64,000 bases of DNA from assembly GCF_900107995.1 (NCBI RefSeq), contig NZ_FNUM01000002.1, positions 208,283 to 272,282 of the forward strand. Direction: 5' to 3'. This DNA is from Alcanivorax sp. DSM 26293 (GTDB taxonomy: Bacteria; Pseudomonadota; Gammaproteobacteria; Pseudomonadales; Alcanivoracaceae). Under the pieces are notes generated by a model, which ran no database searches, was not told where the DNA came from, and saw nothing but the letters and a program-made list of their open reading frames with translations. This document shows positions 1-8,264 of the stretch, in pieces. The position numbers were made by a program, and so were the translations under genes. Numbering within the stretch: the first letter of the stretch is position 1; each line of letters opens with the position of its first letter.

Positions 1-1
1 T

Positions 2-1036
2 GTACTGGAAGTATTGATGATTCGCGGGGGCAGGATTCTCGGCCACCGGACGTTTCGCCCGGATACCCGCGGCGAGGAAGATCAGAACGATATTCTCGAG
101 GCCTTCCTGGCGCAATACTATCTGGGGGACCGGGAGGACCCGGTGCAACCCCAGGAAATCCTGTTGGGCCTGGAGCCTGCCAGCGCTGAGGCATTACAGC
201 AGGCATTAAGCCAGCACTGGGGCAAGAAGGTGCGTCTGGCCTGGCGGGTTCGCGGAGAGCGTGCTGCCTGGATTGCCATGGCCCAGACCAATGCCCAGCA
301 ATCTCTGGCGGCCGAGCTGGCCGCCCGCGAGCACATGGAGCAGCGCTTTCTGGCCCTCGAGGCCTTGCTCGGGGCGGATGAGCCGGTTCGCCGGATCGAG
401 TGCTTTGATATCAGCCATACCCAGGGCGAAAAAGCCGTGGCGTCCTGCGTGGTGTTCGACCAGCAGGGCGCCAGGAAAACCGATTATCGCCATTTCAATG
501 TGTCCCCGGCCCATGGCGGTGATGATTATGAAGCGCTGGAAGAGGCGGTGCGCCGGCGCTATCAGCGGGTGCTCAAGGAGCAGGGCAGGTTGCCGGATCT
601 GCTGCTGATTGATGGCGGCAAGGGCCAGATGCAGCGCGCCTGGAGTGTGATGCAGGCGCTTGCCTTGCACGATCGCGTTCGGGTCATGGGTATTGGCAAG
701 GGGCCCAGCAGGCGTCCCGGCTTTGAAGTGCTGTACCTGCCCGATGGTAAGGAACTGGTGCCCGGGCCGTCCCACTCCGCGTTGCACTTGTTGCAGCAGG
801 TTCGCGATGAGGCCCACCGCTTTGCGCTCACCGGCCATCGCGCCCGGCGTGGCAAGGCGCGCAAGCAATCCTCCCTGGACGAAATTCCCGGCATCGGTCC
901 AAAGCGTCGCAAGGCGCTGTTGACGCACTTTGGTGGCCTGAAACAGCTACGCAATGCCTCGGCCGGGGAGTTGGCCCGTGTTCCGGGGATCAATGCCCAG
1001 ATGGCACAAACCCTGTATGACTGGTTTCATGATTAG
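2..1036 (+). CDS. uvrC: UvrABC nuclease subunit UvrC (3' part, cut by window start)
   Basis: Carboxy-terminal part of UvrC, the subunit of the UvrABC excision nuclease that makes both incisions beside bulky DNA lesions. The open frame reads through the first bases (V-L-E-V-L-M-I-R-G-G), so the real start lies upstream of the window and roughly 344 codons are visible. IECFDISHTQGE belongs to the RNase H-like endonuclease domain that makes the 5' cut. The end carries the helix-hairpin-helix pair (IPGIGPKRRKALLTHFGGL) that binds DNA and is needed for 5' incision. pgsA follows on the same strand, the usual uvrC-pgsA order in gammaproteobacteria. The identification is firm. Confidence 0.96.
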   Translation, partial: VLEVLMIRGGRILGHRTFRPDTRGEEDQNDILEAFLAQYYLGDREDPVQPQEILLGLEPASAEALQQALSQHWGKKVRLAWRVRGERAAWIAMAQTNAQQSLAAELAAREHMEQRFLALEALLGADEPVRRIECFDISHTQGEKAVASCVVFDQQGARKTDYRHFNVSPAHGGDDYEALEEAVRRRYQRVLKEQGRLPDLLLIDGGKGQMQRAWSVMQALALHDRVRVMGIGKGPSRRPGFEVLYLPDGKELVPGPSHSALHLLQQVRDEAHRFALTGHRARRGKARKQSSLDEIPGIGPKRRKALLTHFGGLKQLRNASAGELARVPGINAQMAQTLYDWFHD

Positions 1037-1282
1037 GGGCACTAACAGGCAGAATCGCCACGTGCGCTGAGTCAGGGTGGCCTGGGCTGATGATAAATCG
1101 GCAATGAGTCACCGTGGCCTTTCCGTTATACTGACTCTTTCGGCCTGTTATTGCCTGCGTTGATCGACAGCGGCAGACATTATGGCTGGCCATGCCCTGC
1201 GTTCGTGTCTTTTTATGCTCTTTGCAACGATTTCGACGGAGCAGCGGGGTATCAACAGGCCCTTATTTTGGCGGTAGTACCT

Positions 1283-1882
1283 ATGCAGAAAACGAGCCCG
1301 ATCCTGAATTTGCCCAATATCCTCACCATGATTCGTGTATTGGCAATTCCCGTTCTGGTTCTGGTGTTCTACTTGCCCTTCAAGTGGAGCGATATGTGTG
1401 CGGCGGCCCTGTTTCTGGCTGCGGGCATTACCGACTGGCTGGACGGCTACCTGGCCCGTCGCCTTAACCAGACCAGCCCTCTGGGTGCCTTCCTCGATCC
1501 GGTGGCAGACAAGCTGATTGTCGGGGTGGCCCTGGTCATGCTGGTGCAGGTGCATGCCACGGCCTGGCTGGCGGTGCCCGCCATGGTGATTGTGTCCCGG
1601 GAGATCGCGGTATCCGCCCTGCGTGAATGGATGGCGGAGCTGGGTCAGCGGGGCAGGGTGGCAGTCAGTCAGCTGGGCAAGATCAAGACGGTGACCCAGA
1701 TGACAGCCATCACCCTGTTACTGGCCCAGAAGCCCGAGTTCGATGCCCTGGGCGATATCATGATGACTCCCTGGTTGTGGCTCAGCTACGGTCTCCTGTA
1801 CCTGGCCACGGCATTGACCCTGTGGTCCATGGGCGCATATTTGCGCGCTGCCGCCCCGGAATTGCTGAAAAGTGGTGACTGA
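1283..1882 (+). CDS. pgsA: CDP-diacylglycerol--glycerol-3-phosphate 3-phosphatidyltransferase
   Basis: Inner-membrane enzyme that makes phosphatidylglycerol phosphate from CDP-diacylglycerol and sn-glycerol 3-phosphate, the committed step to phosphatidylglycerol and cardiolipin. The CDP-alcohol phosphotransferase signature is complete: D51, D54-G55, A58-R59, G68, D72 and D76. Several hydrophobic segments surround it, and the 199-residue length fits the family. A TTG 44 codons upstream is in frame, but the family starts near M-Q-K-T-S-P-I-L-N-L-P-N, so the ATG was chosen. The gene lies downstream of uvrC and immediately upstream of a Gly-Cys-Leu tRNA cluster, as in E. coli. Confidence 0.96.
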   Translation: MQKTSPILNLPNILTMIRVLAIPVLVLVFYLPFKWSDMCAAALFLAAGITDWLDGYLARRLNQTSPLGAFLDPVADKLIVGVALVMLVQVHATAWLAVPAMVIVSREIAVSALREWMAELGQRGRVAVSQLGKIKTVTQMTAITLLLAQKPEFDALGDIMMTPWLWLSYGLLYLATALTLWSMGAYLRAAAPELLKSGD

Positions 1883-1978
1883 GCGGAGTTAAGCCGGCCC
1901 GCGCGAGTCTGGCCCTGGCAGAATCGAGGGTTTTTTAGTCAAAGTGCTGAAAAATCAGAAAAAACCAGCCGGGCCGGG

Positions 1979-2006
1979 TTGACAGTGAGGGGGCGATGGG
2001 TAGAAT
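1979..2006 (+). promoter_or_regulatory. Probable sigma-70 promoter of the tRNA cluster
   Basis: TTGACA, a 16-base spacer and TAGAAT, followed by a GC-rich stretch (CTCCCCGC) typical of the discriminator of stringently controlled stable-RNA promoters. An A-rich run upstream (about 1949-1967) could act as an UP element. The first tRNA starts about 50 bases downstream. This is inferred from consensus match and position. Confidence 0.7.
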
Positions 2007-2055
2007 TCTCCCCGCAACGAAGCATGCTTCGCGGCGACTTTTCAAAGCAAGACAA

Positions 2056-2131
2056 GCGGGAATAGCTCAGCTGGTAGAGCACAACCTTGCCAAGGTTGGG
2101 GTCGCGAGTTCGAATCTCGTTTCCCGCTCCA
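2056..2131 (+). tRNA. tRNA-Gly (anticodon GCC)
   Basis: Complete cloverleaf of 76 bases with encoded CCA. The acceptor stem GCGGGAA pairs with TTCCCGC. The anticodon stem CAACC/GGTTG holds the loop TTGCCAA with GCC at 2089-2091. The T arm contains GTTCGAATC. It is the first gene of the tRNA cluster behind pgsA. Confidence 0.97.
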
Positions 2132-2143
2132 AGTTTTCAAAAG

Positions 2144-2166
2144 CCTCGGTTCCGCCGAGGTTTTTT
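2144..2166 (+). terminator. Intrinsic terminator between tRNA-Gly and tRNA-Cys
   Basis: Perfect 6-bp GC-rich hairpin (CCTCGG, loop TTCCG, CCGAGG) followed directly by six T. It lies inside the tRNA cluster, so it may attenuate read-through to tRNA-Cys and tRNA-Leu or serve as a processing structure. Confidence 0.65.
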
Positions 2167-2185
2167 CTTGGTAAATCAGTTTAAA

Positions 2186-2264
<79 letters not shown>

Positions 2265-2281
2265 CGACCTGCACGGTCACC

Positions 2282-2367
2282 GCCCGGGTGGCGAAATTGG
2301 TAGACGCAACGGACTTAAAATCCGTTGACCTTTGGTCGTGCGGGTTCAAGTCCCGCCCCGGGCACCA
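2282..2367 (+). tRNA. tRNA-Leu (anticodon TAA)
   Basis: Class II tRNA of 86 bases with encoded CCA. The acceptor stem GCCCGGG pairs with CCCGGGC. The anticodon loop CTTAAAA has TAA at 2316-2318. A long variable arm (TGACCTTTGGTCGT) as expected for leucine tRNAs precedes the T arm GTTCAAGTC. Confidence 0.97.
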
Positions 2368-2629
2368 GCTTCCTGTTATTGCTTTCCCCCTCCTGGTTAT
2401 ACCCATTCTGACTCGGCCCGAGTCTGCACCTGCCGCTAGTCAGAAAAAATCCCAGTCAAATCAACTATCTGGTTACGCAACTTCAGGCACTTTATTGCCG
2501 TATCAGCCCGCTTTCTGGTAGCCTCACACTTTAGTCTTAGCCTGGTCCGCCATCCCATCACGGATACAGGCATGGCCCTTTCGGGGGGCAATGAGAACAA
2601 AAAGCCGGAAAGGCGAGAGGGCTATCTGA

Positions 2630-5600
2630 ATGAACTGGTTCCAGAACCTGTCAGTGCGGCTGAAGATCCTGTCTGTGGCCGGGCTGGGGATTGTGTTGTT
2701 CGTCGTTTATGCGGCCTACAGCTTTTATATCGCCGAAACCAATATTGATCATCTGAAACGTATTGAAAGCCAGGACTTTCCCGTTCTGGAGTTGGTTAAT
2801 GCCAACAATGTGGATTTCATTGCCATCAGTGAATCCTTTATTGCTGCCATCACCCAGGCTGACCCGGATCTGTTGCAGGAAGCGCAAAGTCGTGCCGCCG
2901 AGTTCGAGCAGCGGCTGGCGGATATTCGTCGCACCGACCCGAGCCTGTCGGGCAGTGTGGAGGATTTGCGTCGCAGCTTCAGCGCCTATATCGGCGAAGC
3001 CACCACCCTGGCGCGCAGCTTGATTAACAGCGATGCCGCCGCCGATGATCTGTATCAACGCATCAGCCACGTTCGTGGCCTCCAGGACGCCTACGAGACG
3101 CACCAGAAAGCCTTCGAAAAGCAGCGCTACGAGGCGTTTCGAGACACACTGAATGCCAGCCGCTCGGACAATCTCAGCACCCAGAAAATCGGCCTCTTTC
3201 TCGGCCTGGTGGCCTTTACGCTGCTGGCTCTCATTGCCCTGCGGGTTACCCGTGCCATTACCTTGCCGCTGGAAGGCGCGGTAAACGCTGCCGACAATAT
3301 TGCCAACGGCAAGTGGGATACCAAGATCGAGAAGGGCGGTCGTGATGAGACCGGACACTTGCTGCACGCCATTCGCAAGATGCGAGATTCGCTGATAAAA
3401 CGCCATACCGAGGATCGTCGACAGGAAACCATCAAGAACCATCTGGCCGAGCTTAACAACCGCATGCGCGGGGAGATGAGCTTCGAGCAGCTGGGCAACA
3501 ATATGCTCAGTTTCCTGGTGCCGGTGCTGGAAGCCCAGGTGGGGGCCTTTTACAGCTTCGATCCTGCCACCGAGCAGCTCACGTTAAGTAGCTCCTATGC
3601 CATGCAGCGCCGCAAACATCTGGCGAATACGTTCCGTCTGGGCGAGTCCCTGGTTGGCCAGTGCGCCCTGGAGCGCAAGAGCATTCTGCTCGAGCAGGTG
3701 CCGGAGGATTACATCAGTATCGCGTCGGGAACCGGTACCGGGCAGGCCCGCAATGTGATGGTAATGCCGGTTGTTCATGATGACGAAATCAAGGGGGTTC
3801 TCGAGATCGGTGCTTTCCGGGAATTCAGTGATGAAGACCTGACATTCCTGGAACAGTGCGTTTCGGTGATTGCGGTATCCGTGCACAGCGTACAAAGCCG
3901 TATGCGGCTGGCACAGATGCTGGAACAAACCCAGGAGCAGGCTGAGGCCCTGGAGCGGCAGAAAGAGGAAATGGCACAGGTCAATGAAGATCTGGAAGAA
4001 CAGGCCATGGAGTTGTCTGCCTCCGAATCCCGACTGCAGCAGCAACAGGAAGAGCTCAAGGCAATCAACGAGGAACTGGAATCCCAGACGCAGGCCTTGC
4101 GAGCCTCAGAGGAGAGTCTGCAGGCCCAGCAGGAAGAGCTCCGGGTCACCAACGAGGAGCTGGAAGCCCAGGCACGCCTGCTGACCGAACAGAAAACGGA
4201 AATGGCGCAGAAGAACGACGAACTTGAGTTGCTTCGCCATGAGCTGGAGGACAAGATCCGCGAACTGGAGATGTCGTCCAAGTACAAGTCCGAGTTCCTC
4301 TCAACCATGAGCCACGAACTGCGGACACCGCTCAACTCGATCCTGATTCTCTCCAATGCGCTGGGCCAGAACAAGAAGGGTAATCTGGATGACAAGCAGG
4401 TCGAGCATGCCCAGGTCATTCATTCCGCGGGCTCGGATCTTCTCAGTCTGATCAACGATATTCTCGATATTTCCAAGATTGAAGAAGGCAAGATGGATGT
4501 CATCATTGATGACCTGTCTGCCCAGGAAATTGGTGAACATTTCCGGCGTAACTTTGCCCACGTGGCGGAAAGCCGCAATCTGGATTTCCATGTCAATCTG
4601 GGCGATAACCTTCCTGATTATTTCTACACGGATCGTCAGCGCCTTGAGCAGATCATCAAGAACCTGCTTTCCAATGCCCTGAAATTTACCGAGCAGGGCT
4701 CAGTGACACTGACCATTGCCCGCCCGGAAGAGGGGGAGACCCTGCCGTCCCGCCATCTTCTGCCCGAGAAGACCATCAAATTTGCGGTTACCGACACCGG
4801 CGCCGGCATACCGGCCGAAAAACAGAAACTGATCTTCGAGGCGTTCCAGCAAGCGGATGGCACCACCAGCCGCAAATACGGCGGTACGGGTCTGGGGCTG
4901 ACGATTTCCCGCGAACTTGCCCGCCTGCTGGGCGGGGAGATCAGCCTTTACAGTGACGGGGAAGGCACCGGCTCCACGTTTATGCTGTATCTGCCTGAAG
5001 GTTCTGCGGAATCCATGGATGCCACTCCTGGTGATGTGTCCGGTGAGGCAGATATTGGCAGCAACGCGGAGGCCCACACCGCCGCATTGACCCCGAATGA
5101 GTCGGGTCGAGACGATTTTGTGGTGCGGGAAAAAACCGTATTGATCGTTGAGGATGACATTGAATTTGCCAATGTCCTCCTGGAGTTGGCCGCGGACTAC
5201 GGGCTCGAAGGGCATATTTGTTCTGATGGTGAGGCCGGTCTGGAATACGCCAGTCACTACCGTCCCAGTGCCATCATTCTGGATATCGGTCTTCCCGGTA
5301 TTGATGGATGGGAGGTCATGGAGAAGCTCAAGGCGGATCCCCGCACCAAGGATATCCCCGTTCATTTCCTGTCCGGTCGGGATGAGCGCAAGAAGGCGCT
5401 GGAGCTGGGAGCCATCGACTTTCTCACCAAACCTGCCAAGCAGGATGACATCCTTTCTGCTTTCGCCAAGATTGAAGGGGCCATTGAGACCAATGTTCGG
5501 CGCCTGCTGGTAGTGGAAGACAGTGAGATACAGCACGAGAGTATCCGCGAGCTGTTTGACCAGAAAGGGGTGGAAATTACCGCCGCCACCAGTGGTGAGG

Positions 5601-6301
5601 AAGCGTTGACAGCACTTCGGGAAACCGTTTTCGATTGCATGATCCTGGATCTGACCCTGCCGGACATGAGTGGTTTTGAATTACTGGAAACCCTGCACGC
5701 CAGCGAGAGTTATGACAGCGTTCCGGTGGTGATCTATACCGGCAAGGACATGACCCGTGAGGAAGAGGCGAAGCTGCGCAAATACGCGGATCGAATCATT
5801 CTCAAGACAGAACGCTCCCATGAACGCCTGCTGAATGAGGCCTCCCTGTTCCTGCACTGGCTGGAGTCCACATTGCCGGCCAACCGTCGTCCCGGCAATG
5901 ATGCGATCGAGCATCGCGATGACATTTTCGAGGGCAAACAGCTGCTACTGGTAGATGATGACATGCGCAATATTTATGCGCTGTCGGCCCAGCTTGAAGA
6001 GCTGGGTTTCGACATCACCATTGCCAATAATGGCCGTGAAGCCCTGGATGTGCTGGAAGCGAATGCGCAAATGGATATCGTGCTGATGGATATCATGATG
6101 CCGGAAATGGATGGCTATGAGGCCATGAGTCTTATCCGTGAGCAAAGCCGTTTCCAGAAGCTGCCGATCCTGGCCCTCACTGCCAAGGCCATGAAAGACG
6201 ATCGGGCCAAATGTATCCAGGCCGGGGCGAATGACTACTGCTCGAAACCGATTGATATGGCAAAACTTACCTCGCTGTTGCGGGTCTGGCTCCACAAGTA
6301 G
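2630..6301 (+). CDS. Hybrid sensor histidine kinase (HAMP-GAF-coiled coil-HK-3 receivers)
   Basis: Membrane-bound hybrid kinase of 1223 residues. Order seen: TM1 (about 10-35), periplasmic sensor region (about 36-185), TM2 (about 186-206), HAMP (about 207-258), GAF-like domain (about 280-425), then a long coiled coil with three tandem 28-residue repeats (438-521). HisKA follows with phospho-acceptor H562 in M-S-H-E-L-R-T-P-L, then the ATPase domain (N-box near N678, G-boxes DTGAGIP 722-728 and GGTGLGL 751-757). Three receivers follow with phospho-acceptors D885, D1007 and D1154. It is the first gene of a compact block with cheR, a receiver, cheB and a PilZ receiver that runs into the type II secretion genes. 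The ligand is unknown. The absence of CheA, CheW or any chemoreceptor suggests that CheR and CheB act on this kinase, which is inference. Confidence 0.9.
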   Translation: MNWFQNLSVRLKILSVAGLGIVLFVVYAAYSFYIAETNIDHLKRIESQDFPVLELVNANNVDFIAISESFIAAITQADPDLLQEAQSRAAEFEQRLADIRRTDPSLSGSVEDLRRSFSAYIGEATTLARSLINSDAAADDLYQRISHVRGLQDAYETHQKAFEKQRYEAFRDTLNASRSDNLSTQKIGLFLGLVAFTLLALIALRVTRAITLPLEGAVNAADNIANGKWDTKIEKGGRDETGHLLHAIRKMRDSLIKRHTEDRRQETIKNHLAELNNRMRGEMSFEQLGNNMLSFLVPVLEAQVGAFYSFDPATEQLTLSSSYAMQRRKHLANTFRLGESLVGQCALERKSILLEQVPEDYISIASGTGTGQARNVMVMPVVHDDEIKGVLEIGAFREFSDEDLTFLEQCVSVIAVSVHSVQSRMRLAQMLEQTQEQAEALERQKEEMAQVNEDLEEQAMELSASESRLQQQQEELKAINEELESQTQALRASEESLQAQQEELRVTNEELEAQARLLTEQKTEMAQKNDELELLRHELEDKIRELEMSSKYKSEFLSTMSHELRTPLNSILILSNALGQNKKGNLDDKQVEHAQVIHSAGSDLLSLINDILDISKIEEGKMDVIIDDLSAQEIGEHFRRNFAHVAESRNLDFHVNLGDNLPDYFYTDRQRLEQIIKNLLSNALKFTEQGSVTLTIARPEEGETLPSRHLLPEKTIKFAVTDTGAGIPAEKQKLIFEAFQQADGTTSRKYGGTGLGLTISRELARLLGGEISLYSDGEGTGSTFMLYLPEGSAESMDATPGDVSGEADIGSNAEAHTAALTPNESGRDDFVVREKTVLIVEDDIEFANVLLELAADYGLEGHICSDGEAGLEYASHYRPSAIILDIGLPGIDGWEVMEKLKADPRTKDIPVHFLSGRDERKKALELGAIDFLTKPAKQDDILSAFAKIEGAIETNVRRLLVVEDSEIQHESIRELFDQKGVEITAATSGEEALTALRETVFDCMILDLTLPDMSGFELLETLHASESYDSVPVVIYTGKDMTREEEAKLRKYADRIILKTERSHERLLNEASLFLHWLESTLPANRRPGNDAIEHRDDIFEGKQLLLVDDDMRNIYALSAQLEELGFDITIANNGREALDVLEANAQMDIVLMDIMMPEMDGYEAMSLIREQSRFQKLPILALTAKAMKDDRAKCIQAGANDYCSKPIDMAKLTSLLRVWLHK

Positions 6302-6319
6302 GTCTTGGAGGATCAATGA

Positions 6320-7183
6320 ATGGCTGAGCCTTATCCCATCGATGATGATGAGGTCAATGTGGAGGATATTGAAATCCGCCTGCTGATGGAGGCTATCTAC
6401 CAGATGTACGGCTACGATTTCCGTTCCTACAGCAAGGCCTCCATTCGTCGTCGTGTGATGCACAGAATGACCATGTCCGGCTTCGCCTCGATCATGGAGA
6501 TGACGGATAAAGTGCTCAGGGACCGGCCGTTCTTCGTGACCCTGCTCAATGATCTGACGGTCAATGTGACAGAGATGTACCGTGACCCGGAGTTCTATCG
6601 CGCCTTCCGTGAAGAGGTGGTGCCGGTACTGAAAACCTTCCCCTTCATCAAGATCTGGCATGCCGGCTGTTCCACCGGCGAAGAAATCTATTCCATGGCC
6701 ATATTGCTGGAGGAAGAGGGGCTCTACGATCGCGCCATGATTTATGCCACCGATATCGACAAGAATGTGCTGGCGTCCGCCAAAAAGGGCATTTATTCCA
6801 TTGAGGCGGTGAAGCAGTATGGCGACAACTATCGCCGGGCTGGAGGCCGTCATTCCCTGTCCGACTATTTCACCGCACGCTACGACAGCGTGATCATGGA
6901 GCAGCGCCTCAAGCGCAATATCGTTTTTGCCGACCACGACCTGGCAACGGACCAGGTTTTTGGTGAAATGCATGTGATCCTGTGCCGCAATGTGCTGATC
7001 TATTTCGATCGTGCCCTGCAGGCCCGGGTGATACGGCTGTTCAGCGACAGCCTGGACATGGGGGGTTACCTTTGTCTGGGTACCAAGGAAAGCCTGCGTT
7101 TCAGTGGTCAGGAAGAGACCTTTGATGTGATCAATACACCGCTGCGGATATTTCGCAAACGGCAATTCCCTCACAACGCATGA
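6320..7183 (+). CDS. cheR: CheR-type glutamate O-methyltransferase
   Basis: S-adenosylmethionine-dependent methyltransferase of the chemotaxis CheR family (287 residues), which methylates glutamates in receptor coiled coils. It has the N-terminal helical CheR domain, the SAM-binding segment IWHAGCSTGEEIYSMA and the C-terminal ILCRNVLIYF motif. TPR repeats and CheW-binding extensions are absent. An ATG four bases upstream hits a stop at once, so this ATG (after TTGGAGGA) is the start. It follows the hybrid kinase by 18 bases and precedes a receiver and a CheB. Its substrate is probably the kinase coiled coil rather than a chemoreceptor, because none is encoded nearby (inference). Confidence 0.9.
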   Translation: MAEPYPIDDDEVNVEDIEIRLLMEAIYQMYGYDFRSYSKASIRRRVMHRMTMSGFASIMEMTDKVLRDRPFFVTLLNDLTVNVTEMYRDPEFYRAFREEVVPVLKTFPFIKIWHAGCSTGEEIYSMAILLEEEGLYDRAMIYATDIDKNVLASAKKGIYSIEAVKQYGDNYRRAGGRHSLSDYFTARYDSVIMEQRLKRNIVFADHDLATDQVFGEMHVILCRNVLIYFDRALQARVIRLFSDSLDMGGYLCLGTKESLRFSGQEETFDVINTPLRIFRKRQFPHNA

Positions 7184-7196
7184 TTAGAGACAACCA

Positions 7197-7679
7197 ATGA
7201 TAGAGCAGAAGCTGCTACTCGTGGATGACCAACCCGCCAACCTGGTGTCGCTGGAGGCAGTGCTGGAAGGCGAGGGGCGCACCCTTATCAAGGCGCATTC
7301 CGGCCAGGAAGCATTGAAGATTCTGCTCAAGGAAGATATATCCCTGGTGCTGCTGGATGTGCAGATGCCCGGTATGGACGGCTTTGAAGTCGCCGAGCTG
7401 ATGCGTCAGAGAAAAGATACCCAGACGATCCCGATTATCTTCGTGACGGCGATCAGTAAAGAGAAGAAGTATGTCTTCAAGGGATACCAGGCAGGCGCCG
7501 TGGACTATCTGTTCAAGCCCCTGGACCCGTTGATCCTGAAGAGCAAGGTGGATTTCTTTCTCAGCCTGGATAAGCAGAGGCGGGAACTTCAGCAAAAACT
7601 GCGTGAGGCCCAGGCACACCGCGCCGCCTATGAAGCGGGCAAGAGCCAGCGCGGGGAGGGCAGTGGTAACCCATCGTGA
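7197..7679 (+). CDS. Single-domain response regulator (receiver plus coiled tail)
   Basis: A 160-residue receiver protein. The acidic pocket D10-D11, phospho-acceptor D54 ([12 protein letters not shown]), the Thr of FVTA and K107 (LFKPLD) are all present. The last ~30 residues form a charged helix (KQRRELQQKLREAQAH) and no output domain follows. It resembles the N-terminal receiver of the PilZ protein two genes downstream (shared D-V-Q-M-P[11 protein letters not shown] and YVFKGY), so the two are probably duplicates that compete for, or relay, phosphate from the hybrid kinase. Its stop overlaps the GTG start of cheB, implying translational coupling. Confidence 0.88.
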   Translation: MIEQKLLLVDDQPANLVSLEAVLEGEGRTLIKAHSGQEALKILLKEDISLVLLDVQMPGMDGFEVAELMRQRKDTQTIPIIFVTAISKEKKYVFKGYQAGAVDYLFKPLDPLILKSKVDFFLSLDKQRRELQQKLREAQAHRAAYEAGKSQRGEGSGNPS

Positions 7680-8257
7680 TAAACAGGATCGGACCGGTAA
7701 AGGCGATCGTCATGGGGGCCTCCTGGGGAGGGTTGAATGCCTACACGACCATCTTGTCGGCATTGCCTGTGGGGTTTCCGGCCGCCATTCTGCTGGTTCA
7801 GCACCAGCACGCCAGTGCTGAAAACCGGCTGCCCTGGCTATTGGCCCGTTATTGCCAGTTGCCCGTGATCGCGCCGGAAGACAAGGAAGAGATTCAGCCG
7901 GGTTGTGTCTATGTGGCACCACCGGGTTACCACATGCTGGTGGAAGAGGACGAGACGCTGGCATTGTCTGCGGGAAGGCCCGTACACTTTTCCCGGCCGT
8001 CGGTAGACGAGCTGTTCCTTTCCGCCGGGGCGGTCTACGGAAAACAGCTTGCAGGGGTTATCCTTACCGGCGCCAATGAAGATGGAGCAAAAGGAATTGA
8101 CTACATTCACCGTCGTGGCGGGTTCACCATTGCCCAGTCACCGGTAAGCGCAGAAGCACCGGCCATGCCCGAAGCGGCAATAAAAACAGGTGCAGTTTCC
8201 AGAGTGCTCGACCTTGAAGCAATCGGGACCTTTCTGGCAGAACAGGTTGCAGGGTAG
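7676..8257 (+). CDS. cheB: CheB-type methylesterase domain protein without receiver
   Basis: A 193-residue protein that is only the CheB catalytic domain, which hydrolyses receptor glutamyl methyl esters or deamidates glutamine. The triad is visible: S16 in MGASWGGL, H43 in LLVQHQH and D136 in ILTGANEDGAKG. Canonical CheB has an N-terminal receiver that activates it on phosphorylation. Here that receiver is missing, and a separate receiver gene lies just upstream with a 4-base overlap. The start is GTG within that overlap. Regulation may therefore be in trans by the neighbouring receiver, or the esterase may be always active; both are inference. Confidence 0.9.
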   Translation: MINRIGPVKAIVMGASWGGLNAYTTILSALPVGFPAAILLVQHQHASAENRLPWLLARYCQLPVIAPEDKEEIQPGCVYVAPPGYHMLVEEDETLALSAGRPVHFSRPSVDELFLSAGAVYGKQLAGVILTGANEDGAKGIDYIHRRGGFTIAQSPVSAEAPAMPEAAIKTGAVSRVLDLEAIGTFLAEQVAG

Positions 8258-8264
8258 TAGACCT

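Noticed and set aside
2540-2629. c-di-GMP (GEMM) riboswitch before the hybrid kinase
   Set aside because: Short G-rich and C-rich pieces are present, but the conserved GEMM core and tetraloop receptor could not be found.
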